From NCBI GenBank assembly GCA_017473015.1, contig JAFUNP010000022.1, forward strand, positions 1 through 64,000: a DNA stretch of 64,000 nucleotides, in the 5' to 3' direction. Below the pieces are notes generated by a model, which worked only from the letters and a program-made list of their open reading frames with translations, was not told where the DNA came from and did not search any database. How positions within the stretch are numbered: position 1 is the first letter of the stretch; each line of letters starts with the position of its first letter. Position numbers and translations under genes: made by a program. Positions 1 through 10,500 of this stretch are shown here, piece by piece. Origin of the DNA: Oscillospiraceae bacterium. GTDB lineage: Bacteria > Bacillota > Clostridia > Oscillospirales > Ruminococcaceae.

Positions 1-94
1 AGTTTTACCACACACCACCGTCGGTTTGACACAGTTTCCGTAATAGAGCATTATTGAAATCGAAAATTAAATCACACACAAAGGAGAAATTAAA

Positions 95-550
95 ATGAAA
101 GAGTTTCATAATGCACATGAAATAATCAATGACACATGGAGTCTGAAAATGGAAATTGAGATAATGAAGGGTTACATCAAATGCAATGCCGGTGATGAAG
201 TACAAAGAGTAAAAGACCAGCTTTCCCTGATGTCATATATGTTGAATCAAAGAATACACCTGGCGTGTTACCTGCTGATGAAATCAGTGGAAGGGTATGA
301 ACCGGATTTTAAGATTGATGTGGAATATGCAGAAGAAATATTCAAAGATAAAGGTCTTCCATTCAGATTCCCGCCAGAGCACAGCGAAGTAAAAGAATAT
401 GACTCATTTTTTGACAGCAACGGCAACTTTATATGGGACAATCCAGATATGCAGGAAGAAGCAAGGGCCTTATATAAAAAGTATGCTGAAATCGAAAGAG
501 AACAGAAGAAAAAGAAGTTGGAGAGACTTGCAGAAAAATTTGAGAAATGA
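95..550 (+). CDS. hypothetical protein, 151 aa
   Basis: I do not recognise this family. The start is supported by an AAGGAG ribosome site 8-9 bases upstream (81-86 region). The protein is hydrophilic, has no signal peptide or membrane segment, and ends in a highly charged, probably helical tail (KKKKLERLAEKFEK). Its stop overlaps (ATGA, 547-550) the start of a short P-loop ORF, so the two were probably a translationally coupled pair. Composition is AT-rich compared with the housekeeping genes further right, which fits an accessory origin. A role as partner or antitoxin of the downstream P-loop protein is only a guess. Confidence 0.6.
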   Translation: MKEFHNAHEIINDTWSLKMEIEIMKGYIKCNAGDEVQRVKDQLSLMSYMLNQRIHLACYLLMKSVEGYEPDFKIDVEYAEEIFKDKGLPFRFPPEHSEVKEYDSFFDSNGNFIWDNPDMQEEARALYKKYAEIEREQKKKKLERLAEKFEK

Positions 551-705
551 ATATGAGAAAGGGCAGAAAAGAAATGAGGAAATTAATAATAGTAGCAGGT
601 GCAACAGGTGTAGGTAAAACCAGCTTAGAACGACGAGTTGTTGATAAGCGGAGATTATTCCAATATATAGTGAAATTATATGTCCGGAAAATAAAAAGTA
701 GTTGA
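547..705 (+). pseudogene. truncated P-loop (zeta-toxin/kinase-like) ORF, 52 aa
   Basis: The start codon overlaps the stop of the preceding gene (ATGA). The product begins with a basic stretch followed by LIIVAGATGVGKTS, a good Walker A motif preceded by a hydrophobic beta strand, as at the N-terminus of zeta-toxin-like and other small P-loop kinases. The frame closes after 52 codons, far short of any such domain, and no Walker B or LID region follows. I read it as the surviving 5' end of a kinase or toxin gene. The family assignment rests on the P-loop alone and is weak. Confidence 0.45.
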
Positions 706-760
706 TGCACAGAGGGCCGGCAATAAATATGGTATCTTTTTTTTAAAATTGATATACGAA

Positions 761-792
761 AAAACTCACTTGCTTAAAAACAAGTGAGTTTT
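761..792. terminator. bidirectional terminator
   Basis: A 12-bp perfect stem (AAAACTCACTTG / CAAGTGAGTTTT) with an 8-base loop. T-rich DNA follows on the plus side and an A-run precedes, so it can serve the minus-strand XRE gene, whose stop it overlaps, and rightward transcription. Confidence 0.8.
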
Positions 793-1123
793 ATTTTATA
801 TATGCAGTATGTTTATCAGATATTATACCTTTCAGCTGTGAAATCACTATTTTTTGCTCTACATCAGATAACATGTTGAATAGGGAGATATATTCTTTCT
901 GTCTATCGTTTCTCCGCTGCAGTATTTCATTTTCACCCAATAAATAATCAATACTGACATCAAAATAGTTAGCAAGTGCAATAAGTATTTCAGCAGAAGG
1001 TATCACATTTCCTCGGCCTTCCCATTTACCGACCGTAGATGTGCTTACATTCAGAATTTGTGCCAGTTGCTGCTGTGTAATATTATGTCTATCTCTTAAT
1101 TTTTTTATTGTATCTCCAAACAT
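791..1123 (-). CDS. XRE-family transcriptional regulator, 110 aa
   Basis: A small DNA-binding repressor of the Cro/CI (HTH_3) type. Residues 5-60 form the five-helix domain: IKKLRDRHNITQQQLAQIL, then the recognition-helix segment VSTSTVGKWE, then IPSAEILIALANYFDVSIDYLLG. The remaining 45 residues are charged and may help dimerisation. An AGGGTG ribosome site precedes the start on the minus strand. It is divergent from the giant surface operon, and the shared intergenic DNA (1124-1245) holds palindromes and a promoter. It is therefore the obvious candidate to control both itself and that operon; this is inferred from position. Confidence 0.9.
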   Translation of the reverse strand: MFGDTIKKLRDRHNITQQQLAQILNVSTSTVGKWEGRGNVIPSAEILIALANYFDVSIDYLLGENEILQRRNDRQKEYISLFNMLSDVEQKIVISQLKGIISDKHTAYIK

Positions 1124-1165
1124 TTAATCACCCTATTAAAAGTATATTGAATTAAAATCACAAAA

Positions 1166-1242
1166 CAATATATTGTGAAAGTTAATCATTAAAAGGCTTG
1201 AAATTGTGAATATAATTCACTATAATTGTGAATATAAATCAT
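1166..1242. promoter_or_regulatory. promoter with operator-like palindromes between XRE gene and surface operon
   Basis: A sigma-A-type promoter TTGAAA (1198-1203), 17-base spacer, TATAAT (1221-1226) reads rightward. The spacer contains the palindrome GTGAATATAATTCAC (1206-1220), and its left half recurs as ATTGTGAATATAA at 1203-1215 and 1225-1237, exactly 22 bases (about two helical turns) apart. A further palindrome, CAATATATTG, lies at 1166-1175 towards the XRE gene. This is a typical arrangement for a repressor covering the promoter. The assignment to the adjacent XRE protein is inference. Confidence 0.65.
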
Positions 1243-1518
1243 AATATAACAAAAGTAAAATCGTACATCGGCCAGTTTATGAGAACAAGCGGTGTAAGTA
1301 TTTTCGATATTGATGAACACCTTGATGAGTTTTCCAGAAATCTTAAAGCTGCACTCATTCCTGATTTTGATGAATACGGAATATCACTTGAAAGATTTTT
1401 TGTAACAAATGTTCTTAAACCTGATGGTGACAGACAATATGAAAAATTTAAAGATTTGCATTTCCCTCAGTATGCTGATGCGTACTCATATAAATATATG
1501 TGGAAATACACTGATTAA
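1243..1518 (+). pseudogene. SPFH-domain protein fragment
   Basis: The reading frame encodes SYIGQFMRTSGVSIFDIDEH, then ALIPDFDEYGISLERFFV and a stretch ending near KFKDLHFPQYADAY. This resembles the internal part of SPFH (virion-core-like / YdjI-type) proteins, which are normally over 300 residues. The N-terminal half and everything after about 95 residues are missing. The only upstream in-frame start is a GTG at 1228 inside the promoter/operator, with no ribosome site. I take this as a gene remnant that now forms the 5' untranslated leader of the surface operon. Confidence 0.6.
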
Positions 1519-1532
1519 TAAGGAGTAAAGAA

Positions 1533-4500
1533 ATGAAACAAAAAAGAATTATCAGCTTTATACTGGCGATGGTAATGATTTTCAGTATTTTTACTGAAGC
1601 TGCAATACCGGTATATGCTGCATTGGAGGAAGACCCTGCGGTTATCACCGTTGATTCGTCTGATGGTGAAACAGCAGCTGGTGAAACCGTGACAGAGGAA
1701 GCTGCTGTTGAAGGTAGCTGTGGCGAAAATCTGACCTGGACTTTTGATGAGACCACAGGTGCACTGACTATCAGCGGCAGCGGTGAAATGTATGATTATG
1801 AAATTGACTATAATACATTCACAACAAATGCTCCGTGGATAGGCTACAAAGACAGCATAACCTCTCTGGTTTTGTCAGAGGAAATTACCCGCATAGGTAA
1901 CTATGCCTTTGGCCTTTGTGGAAATATCAGCGGCAATCTGGTGATTCCTGACAGCGTAACTGCTATCGGTACTGGCGCGTTTGTAAACTGCTGGGGCTTT
2001 GACGGTACTCTCACACTGTCTGAAAACCTTACAGCTGTTCCGGACAGTGCGTTTGAAAACTGCAGCAAGTTTACAGGTGCACTTGAGATTCCGGAAAAAG
2101 TGACATCCATTGGTAACAATGCGTTCTACGGCAATGGCTTTACATCAGTGACACTCCCTGAAGGAGTTACTTCAATCGGTGACAGTGCATTTTTCAGATG
2201 CCGGAATTTAACTGAAATTACAGTTCCTTCCACCGTGACCAATATAGGCTCAGGGGCATTTGCCAGCTGCAGCGGCATTACCGAAATTACATTTGCAGGT
2301 ACAACTGTCCCTGCCTTTGCAGATATGCCAGTTAATCCGCTCAGCATTATGACTGCCCTGACAACAATTTATGTGCCAGTGGCTTCTTATGATGCTTACT
2401 CTGAGGCACTTGCTTCTCTGATAGACAGTACGGTGGAAATCGTTACATTCGGCGAAGAACCACCTGTTTCTGAAACTTTTACCATTACAGTAGTTCAGAA
2501 TGAAAACGGTACTGTGACAGTGGATAAAACTACTGCCGCAGCCGGCGAAACAGTGACAATTACTGCCACACCGGATGAAAATTATCAGATTGATACTATT
2601 TTTGTTGACGGCAATACCATGGACAGCAATACATTTACTGTAACAGGTAACCATATTGTTTCTGTCACTTTTACAGCAATTGAAACACCGGAGCCAACTC
2701 CAACTCCTGAGCCAACTCCTGAACCAGAAGTTGAGACGAGCGGTACTTGCGGTGACAATCTTACCTGGACATTCGATGAAGCCACAGGCACACTGACCAT
2801 CAGTGGCAACGGTGCTATGTATGATGCTGTGTACGACGGGCAGCCAATTGCTGAAATGCCATGGAGTGCACACAAGGATAATATCGTTAACGTTGTTATA
2901 GGTGAGGGGACTACAACAGTAAGTGAATGTATGCTCTATGATTACAGTAATGTTACTAACGTATCTCTCCCTGACACGTTGGAGCAAATTGGCAAACGTG
3001 CATTTTCCGGATGTTCATTCAATGAAATATCAATCCCTGCCGGTGTAACAAGCATTGGGGAAGGGGCTTTCTCTGATTGCAGCTTAATGACAGACATAGT
3101 TCTTCCTGATGGTATAACAAGTATTGATGATGGCACGTTTTACTATTGCAGTTCGCTTGAGACTATTGTTATTCCTGATGGTGTAACAAGTATAGGCGCC
3201 AGTGTATTTTATGGATGCAGTTCCCTTACAAGTATAGTTATACCGGATAGTGTGACAAACATTGGTGTAAATGCTTTTTATGGCTGTTCATCTCTTACGA
3301 GTATAGACATTCCTGAAGGTGTAACTTCAATAAACGGAAGTGCTTTTGAAGGCTGTACTTCCCTTACAAGCATAAATATACCTGCGACTGTAACGGATAT
3401 AAGTGATGGCGCTTTCAGAGGATGTACTTCCCTTGAAAGCATTTACTTCAGTGGCTCACGGGTACAGTGGAACAATATCACTGTAGCTGAAAGCAACGAT
3501 GTGCTTTCAACTGCACAGATTATCTACGGGAAATATGATATCGTTGCATCAGAATGTGAAAATGGTACTATAACAGTGGATAAAGCTATCGCCGCCTATG
3601 ACGAAATCGTCACAGTTACTGCCACACCGGATGAGAATTATCGGCTTGATTCAATTCTTGTTGATGGTACAGCTATTGAGGGCAACAGTTTTGCTGTAAC
3701 AGGCAACCATATTGTTTCAGCCACATTTACAACATCTGAAACCCCGGGTGATGCAACTAATGGCACCTGCGGCGAAAACCTTACATGGACATTTGACGAA
3801 GCTACAGGTACACTGACTATCAGCGGCAGCGGTACTATGTCGGACTATGCAGCCGATGAGGCTCCATGGGTCAGCTATAAAGACAGCATAACATCTCTGA
3901 CAGTAGAAGAAGGTGTTACATCTATAGGCACATATGCGTTTTTCTATTGTTCAGCTATCACATCTGTCAGTCTGCCTGCAGGACTACAAAATATAGGCAG
4001 TAGCGCATTTATGGGTTGTAATAGTCTGACCGAACTTGTTCTTCCGGACGGACTTATCGCTCTGGATGAATATGCGTTCAGTTCCTGCACAAATATGACC
4101 ACTGTGGAAATTCCTGCCACAGTGGAAACAATCAGTGCAGGTGCATTCTATATGTGCAATGCCTTGGCAACAGTAAATTACAAAGGCACACAGACACAGT
4201 GGAGTGAAATTACAATAGCTGAAAACAACGACAAACTGAACGATGCAACAATCATCTGTACAGACGGAGAAATAAGCAATAAACACAATGTAACCTTTGA
4301 GGTTTATATTGAAACTTTCGGCGAAGACGGTTCAACCAGTCTGGAACGCCATTATTACGAAACAATCGCAGTGAAAGACGGTTCAGCAATCACTGTGCCT
4401 GAAATTGAAATCCCGGAAGGCTACAGTGTAGCCGACGAATGGTTTTATACTACTGACAATGGCGAAACAGGTACATGGGATTTTGAAAACAATGCTGTAA

Positions 4501-7500
4501 CAGCAAATCTTTCACTTACCACAAATATTTATAAAGATGTAACAATTACATTTGATGTACAGGGTATAGGCGAAACACCTGACCCGGTTACAGCAAAAAA
4601 ATACGAATATATTGAACTTCCGCAGCCTGTTGCAGAGGGTTACACTTTTGCGGGCTGGTTTAGTGATGCAGACTGTACACTGCCTGTAACAGATAACGCA
4701 TTTACATCAGATGTCACCCTATATGCCAAATGGGAAGAGTCAGCCGAATCGGAACCTGTAGAAAGCGGCAGCTGTGGTGATAACCTTACATGGTCTTTCG
4801 ACGAAACCACAGGCACACTGACTATCAGTGGCACAGGTGCGATGTACTATTATAATTTTGGCGAAATACCGTGGAGCGATTATGCTGCATCCATTACATC
4901 AGCGGTGATCTCTGATGGTGTGACTTCAATAGCATTTTATGCTTTCTATGGCTGTACATCTCTTACAAACATAGATATTCCTGCAGGTGTGATTTCCATA
5001 GGAGGGGATGCTTTCCATGGATGCACATCCCTTATAAGTGTGAATATCCCTGAATCAGTAACCGAAATAGGAGCAGGTGCTTTCGCTGGCTGTACATCTC
5101 TTACAGATGTCGATATTCCTGAAGGTGTGACTTCAATAGCATTATGTGCTTTCGAGGGTTGTACTGCTCTTGCAGAAATAACTATCCCCGGCAGTGTGAC
5201 AATCATAGACAGTTATGCATTTAGGAACTGTATTGGCCTTACAGAAATAATTATTCCTGATAGTGCAGAAGCAATTTGTGAATGGTCATTCGCTAACTGC
5301 GTCTCCCTTGTAGAAATAACTATTCCTGACAGTGTGACAAGGATAGACAATGAAGCATTTGATGGGTGTTCCAGTCTTGAAACTGTTTACTATGGTGGTT
5401 CCTTGAGTCAGTGGAAGAATATTACTGTTGCGAACGGCAATGATACATTAACATCTGCACAGATTATTTACGGAAAATATGATATCACAACAGCAGAATG
5501 TGAAAATGGCGCTGTTGTAGTAGATAAAGAAATTGCTGCAACCGGTGAAACTGTTACAGTTACTGCCACAGCCGACGAATATTACGAACTGGATAAAATC
5601 CTTGTAAACGGTGAAGAAATTGAAGGAACCTCATTTGAGGTTGAAGGCACCAGCACTGTATCAGCTGTTTTCAAAGTAGCCGGACTGGATAAAGCTGTAA
5701 CCGGACTTACAGCTGAAAAAGTGTTCAGTAAAACTGTTGTTCTTACCTGGGAACCTCATGAATGCCCGCTGATTGAAGGTTATGAAATCACCAGAGACGG
5801 TGAAGTGATAGCCACTACAACAGAATGTACTTTCACAGACAGAAGCCTTACTGCTGACACCAGATATTCTTATTCTGTTCTGGCATATACAGGCAGTCAG
5901 AGAACACCTCTGTCAGAGATTTCTGTTGAAACAGTTGTTCCTGAGATTCTTGAAATCCGTGTGGATAACCCGCTGGATAAAATCAATGATGAATTCAATA
6001 AAATAGAAATTCTGGTAGCAGACAAAGGAAACCTGGGCTCTATCGGTGACAGGACTGCATCGGGTAGACTTTACTACCTCAACGGCAGCGATAAAGTGCT
6101 GATAGCAGAAGTACAGCCTGGCGTTTCATCTGATGAGGAAGAATCTGTTATCTTCACACACAACTGGGATGTTTCCGTACTGGAAGACGGCGAATACCAG
6201 CTGGTATTTGTGCTGACAGATGTTGACGGCACTGCAGCAGAAATGACAAAGACAGTGGTTATCGACCGTAGCATTCCTGAAAAAATCGTCGGTGTTTTCG
6301 CTGTTGGCGACGTGGAAGAAATTATTCTGTCATGGCTGATTTCCACTGAAGTGGACACCGAAATATACAATATTTACAGACGCGCTGACAATGAAGAAGT
6401 ATTCACACTGCTGACACAGATTGAAGGAAGAGATACTCTTTCTTATGTTGATACACAGGTTGAAAAAGACCGCATCTATTATTACTGTATCAAAGGTGTA
6501 AACAGTTTTGGTCAGGAAGGTCAGCCATCTGACATCACCGGTGCTACACTCAGCGTAGATGATGAAAATCCGGTGGTTACAAAAATTACACCGGACAATG
6601 AAAAAGTGCAGTATCTGACAGGCAATGTGGAATTTGGTGTTACTGCAGAGGACAATGTGGCAGCTACAGATGCAGCTCTCTGGTATTCTGTTGATGAAAA
6701 AGAAACCTGGACCCTTATTGCCGAAATGACTGAAGGCAAATTTACAGCAGTGTTTGACACTGCAGCATTGCCTGATGGTGTGATTTATATCAGAGCCTAT
6801 GCTTATGACGCAGCAGGCAATGAAAGCAGTCCACTAACAAATGTTTATATGCTGGACAATACGGGTCCGCAGCCTGTACAAGGGCTTACATATACAAGCA
6901 CTGGCACAACAGCAACCATCAAATGGGATTCACCGGCAGATGACGATGTAGCATCATTCCGTGTAGAAGAAAAGGATAGTGCCGGAAATTACACTGTATT
7001 CAAAGATATAAGCACAACACTGGGTGTGAATATCTACAATCTTGTACCGGGAACTGACTACACTTACCGTGTAACAGTATTTGATCTGCGTGGCAATGCA
7101 AGCCGGCCATCCGAAGATATCACAGTTACGACACTGGCAGACACACAGGAGCCTGTTATCACAGATCTGGCTCCGGAGCCGGGATATTATTCTGACAAAC
7201 TGGATTTCGACATCACAGCTGCAGACGATTACAACGTGGCACAGATTACGGTACAGACCTCCCGTGATGCTCTTACCTGGACGGATGTTTATACAGAAGT
7301 TTTTTCTGACAGTATATTGAATACACGTAAGTACAGCTACAGATTGTTCCTTGATGAATATGAAGAAGGCTCAATTTATTTGAGAGCTATTGCTGCCGAC
7401 CCTGCAGGAAATGTAAGTAATTCCGGTATGACAGCACCTTATGTACAGCATATTATAGACAAAACAGCACCTGCAGTACCTGAAAATGTGACTGCAACAG

Positions 7501-10500
7501 GAAAAGCTGGCAGTGTTGAAATCAGCTGGACACAGGGCACAGAATCCGATTTAAAAAATTACGTTGTATACCGCAGTGAAACAGAAGATGGTCCATTCAC
7601 TGTTCTGCGGAATGGAGTAAAAGCACTTGTTTACTCCGATAGAACTGCTGAAACTGATGTAACTTATTATTATGCGGTAGCAGCAGTTGATAAAGCCGGC
7701 AATATCAGCCGGAATTCAGCTGCAGTGCAGGCTGCTGCATCTGCAGACGATCAGGCACCTGAAATACTCAGTGTTTCTCCTGAAACAGGCAGCGCACTGG
7801 GCCAGGGTCTTAAAAAGGTGAGTGTTCTTGCAGTGGACAACACTGCACTTGCAAATGTACTGGTAGAGTACAGCGTAGATGGTGAGATTTACACTGAACT
7901 GTACAAAGAAACAACCACAGATTACAATGCTCTTGTTTATGCAGAAATACCTGTGGAAGAATTCAGCCATGGCGATACAGTATATGTTCGCTTCACAGCT
8001 GAAGATGCCGCCGGAAATATGTTTACTTCCGATGCTTACAGCTACACAGTTGATACAACTGCACCTTTGATACAGGATTTAAAAGCTGAGTTCAATGAGG
8101 AAGATAATACAGTAAAAATCAGCTGGACAGGCGGCGATGAAGCTGACCTGCTGAAGTATATGGTATACCGCAAAGCGGATACCACAGGAAAATACAGTGT
8201 ACTTCACTCTGCTGCAGTCAAGGAAGGAACAACTGAATATACTTTTACAGACAGCACGCTGTCTGACAATAAAATTACATATTATTATAAAATCGAAGCA
8301 TGGGATGAATGTGGCAATATCTTTTCTTTGGTATCAGATGCTGTAAGTCTGCCGGACAGAGGTGTTCCGGAAGCAGTTATCAACTGTGAATCCGTTATGG
8401 AAGTAGGCGTAGAGTACTATATTGATGCCACACAGTCCACTGACAACTCAGAAATAGTGTCTTATCTTATTGATTTCGGCGACGGAACAACAAGTACAAA
8501 GGCAAAACCTGTCCATGTTTATGAAGAGACAGGTGAGTATACAATTACTCTTACTGTTACCGACGACAGTGGTATAACAGATACAGTTACAAAAACTGTA
8601 AATGTAAGGGAACGCTCTATGGTAGGCCAGGTGAAAATCCATGTTGTGGATGAAAACGGCACTGCTGTAATAGGCGCAGCCGTTTACTATGACATGGGTG
8701 AAGAAAACCAGGTGATTAAGTATACAGATGGTGAAGGCTATGCTTACTTTACATCTGATATAGGTAAACACACTGTGGGCGCCCTTATTGCAAACAATGA
8801 ATGGCTGCCGGCAAAGAAAGATATCATTGTAAGGGCCGGCGTGGAAACCCCTATTTCACTGACACTGGTACATCACAAGCTGGTAGACGGTCAGTTTGAA
8901 GTGACAAGACTTACTTTTGACGAAATCAAAGCCGCAGGCCTTGACCCGGCGGCAGCTGAAAACCAGCATATCATCAAGCTCAATGTAACTCTTAAATTTG
9001 CTGACAGTCTGGGCAACGAACAGTCACTCAACCTTGAATGGCTGGCAAAAATTATAAACGGTATTACTGAAATTATAGTGCCGGATCCGGACCCGGATGA
9101 CGGCGGTGAAGAAGATGACAGTTCAACATCACCTACTCCAGGGCCAAGCACAAGCCCTACACCAAAACCTTCAGCTACACCTGACCCTAATGCAGGAAAG
9201 GCACGGTTCTACAAGCCTGTTATGATAGATGAAGGCACACTGGCTATTCTGGAAATACCGGCAGAAGCAAAATTCCTGAAAGAATTTTTCGATGTAAGAC
9301 TTCATGTTATCAACAATGCTTCGTCTGAATACAGCTTGGTGGATAATGTTATTTCTCTGGAGGTTCCGGATGGAATGACTGTAATGGAAGTGGGTAACGC
9401 TTCCGGCAGTAAAGTTGTAAATATTGCCGAAATTGTTGGACAGTCTACAGAAACTGTAAACTGGGTGCTGCGTGGCGACAAAGCAGGCAATTACGATCTG
9501 GTTGCAGGCTTCAAGGGTTTGCTTACTCAGTTCAACGAATGGATAACCACCACATTTGCCACAGACAATCCGATTAAGGTCTATGGCTTGGATGCCATCA
9601 GACTTACACTGGAGGCAAACACAATAATTTCTTATGACGCATACTATTTCAATCTGACTATGGAAAACATAAGCGGTGCAGATATATACATGCCGTCATT
9701 TGATGTGTATAACGATGTAATCAATTCATACCTTCAGTATATAGAAAAAGACGAAGTGACAGATACTGAGTCCTGGACTGCCGACGTAAGGCATCTCAAT
9801 ACTATTATGTCCAATTCAGCCGGCTTCAGCCAGGCAATTGGACCGGACACAGAGGTAACCAGACTGGCTCCGGGTGAAAAACTGACTAAAAAATATGCAG
9901 TATACAATGTAATTGATTTTGACAATCTGCAGTATATTACAGATGCTGTTACTGATGTTTCCTCAGAATATGGCATAAATTTCCGCATTGTGAAAACGGA
10001 AATGGATCTGTTCAGCGAAGAAAATGCAACAGACAACTGGCAGTCTTTACTGGAAGATAGAGATAAATTAGAAACGATGCTGTATATTTTGGATTGCCGT
10101 AACTTCTTCTATGCACAGGAAGCGACAGAACGAGATGAATCCTGGCAATATGCCCGGGCAGAGAAAGCCTATGGCTTTGCAAAACGGTTTAGCATTAAAT
10201 TTAACCATAATGAGAACGAAACAAGAGAAATTACTCGCAAATTGGTTGAACAGCTACTGGCTGACGAATCAATGCAGCAGGCTATTGATTTAAATGTTGA
10301 TACCAAATATATGACTATTACGAATGACTTCATCTCATTCCTCTCCAATATGGTTTCACGGGATGCAGAATCCTATGGGGTTGGCTTTGGCAACCTGGAG
10401 ATGTTTAATCAGGTTATCAGCGATGCCGACAGTGTTAAAAAAATCAAAGATGCCATTCAGGAAGGCGGTGCTCAAAGTGCGCTGGAGAGAGTCCAGGAAC

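Noticed and set aside
1228-1518. Intact 96-aa gene starting with GTG at 1228
   Set aside because: The GTG is part of the operator repeat and upstream of the predicted transcription start, with no ribosome site; the encoded sequence is an internal SPFH fragment.
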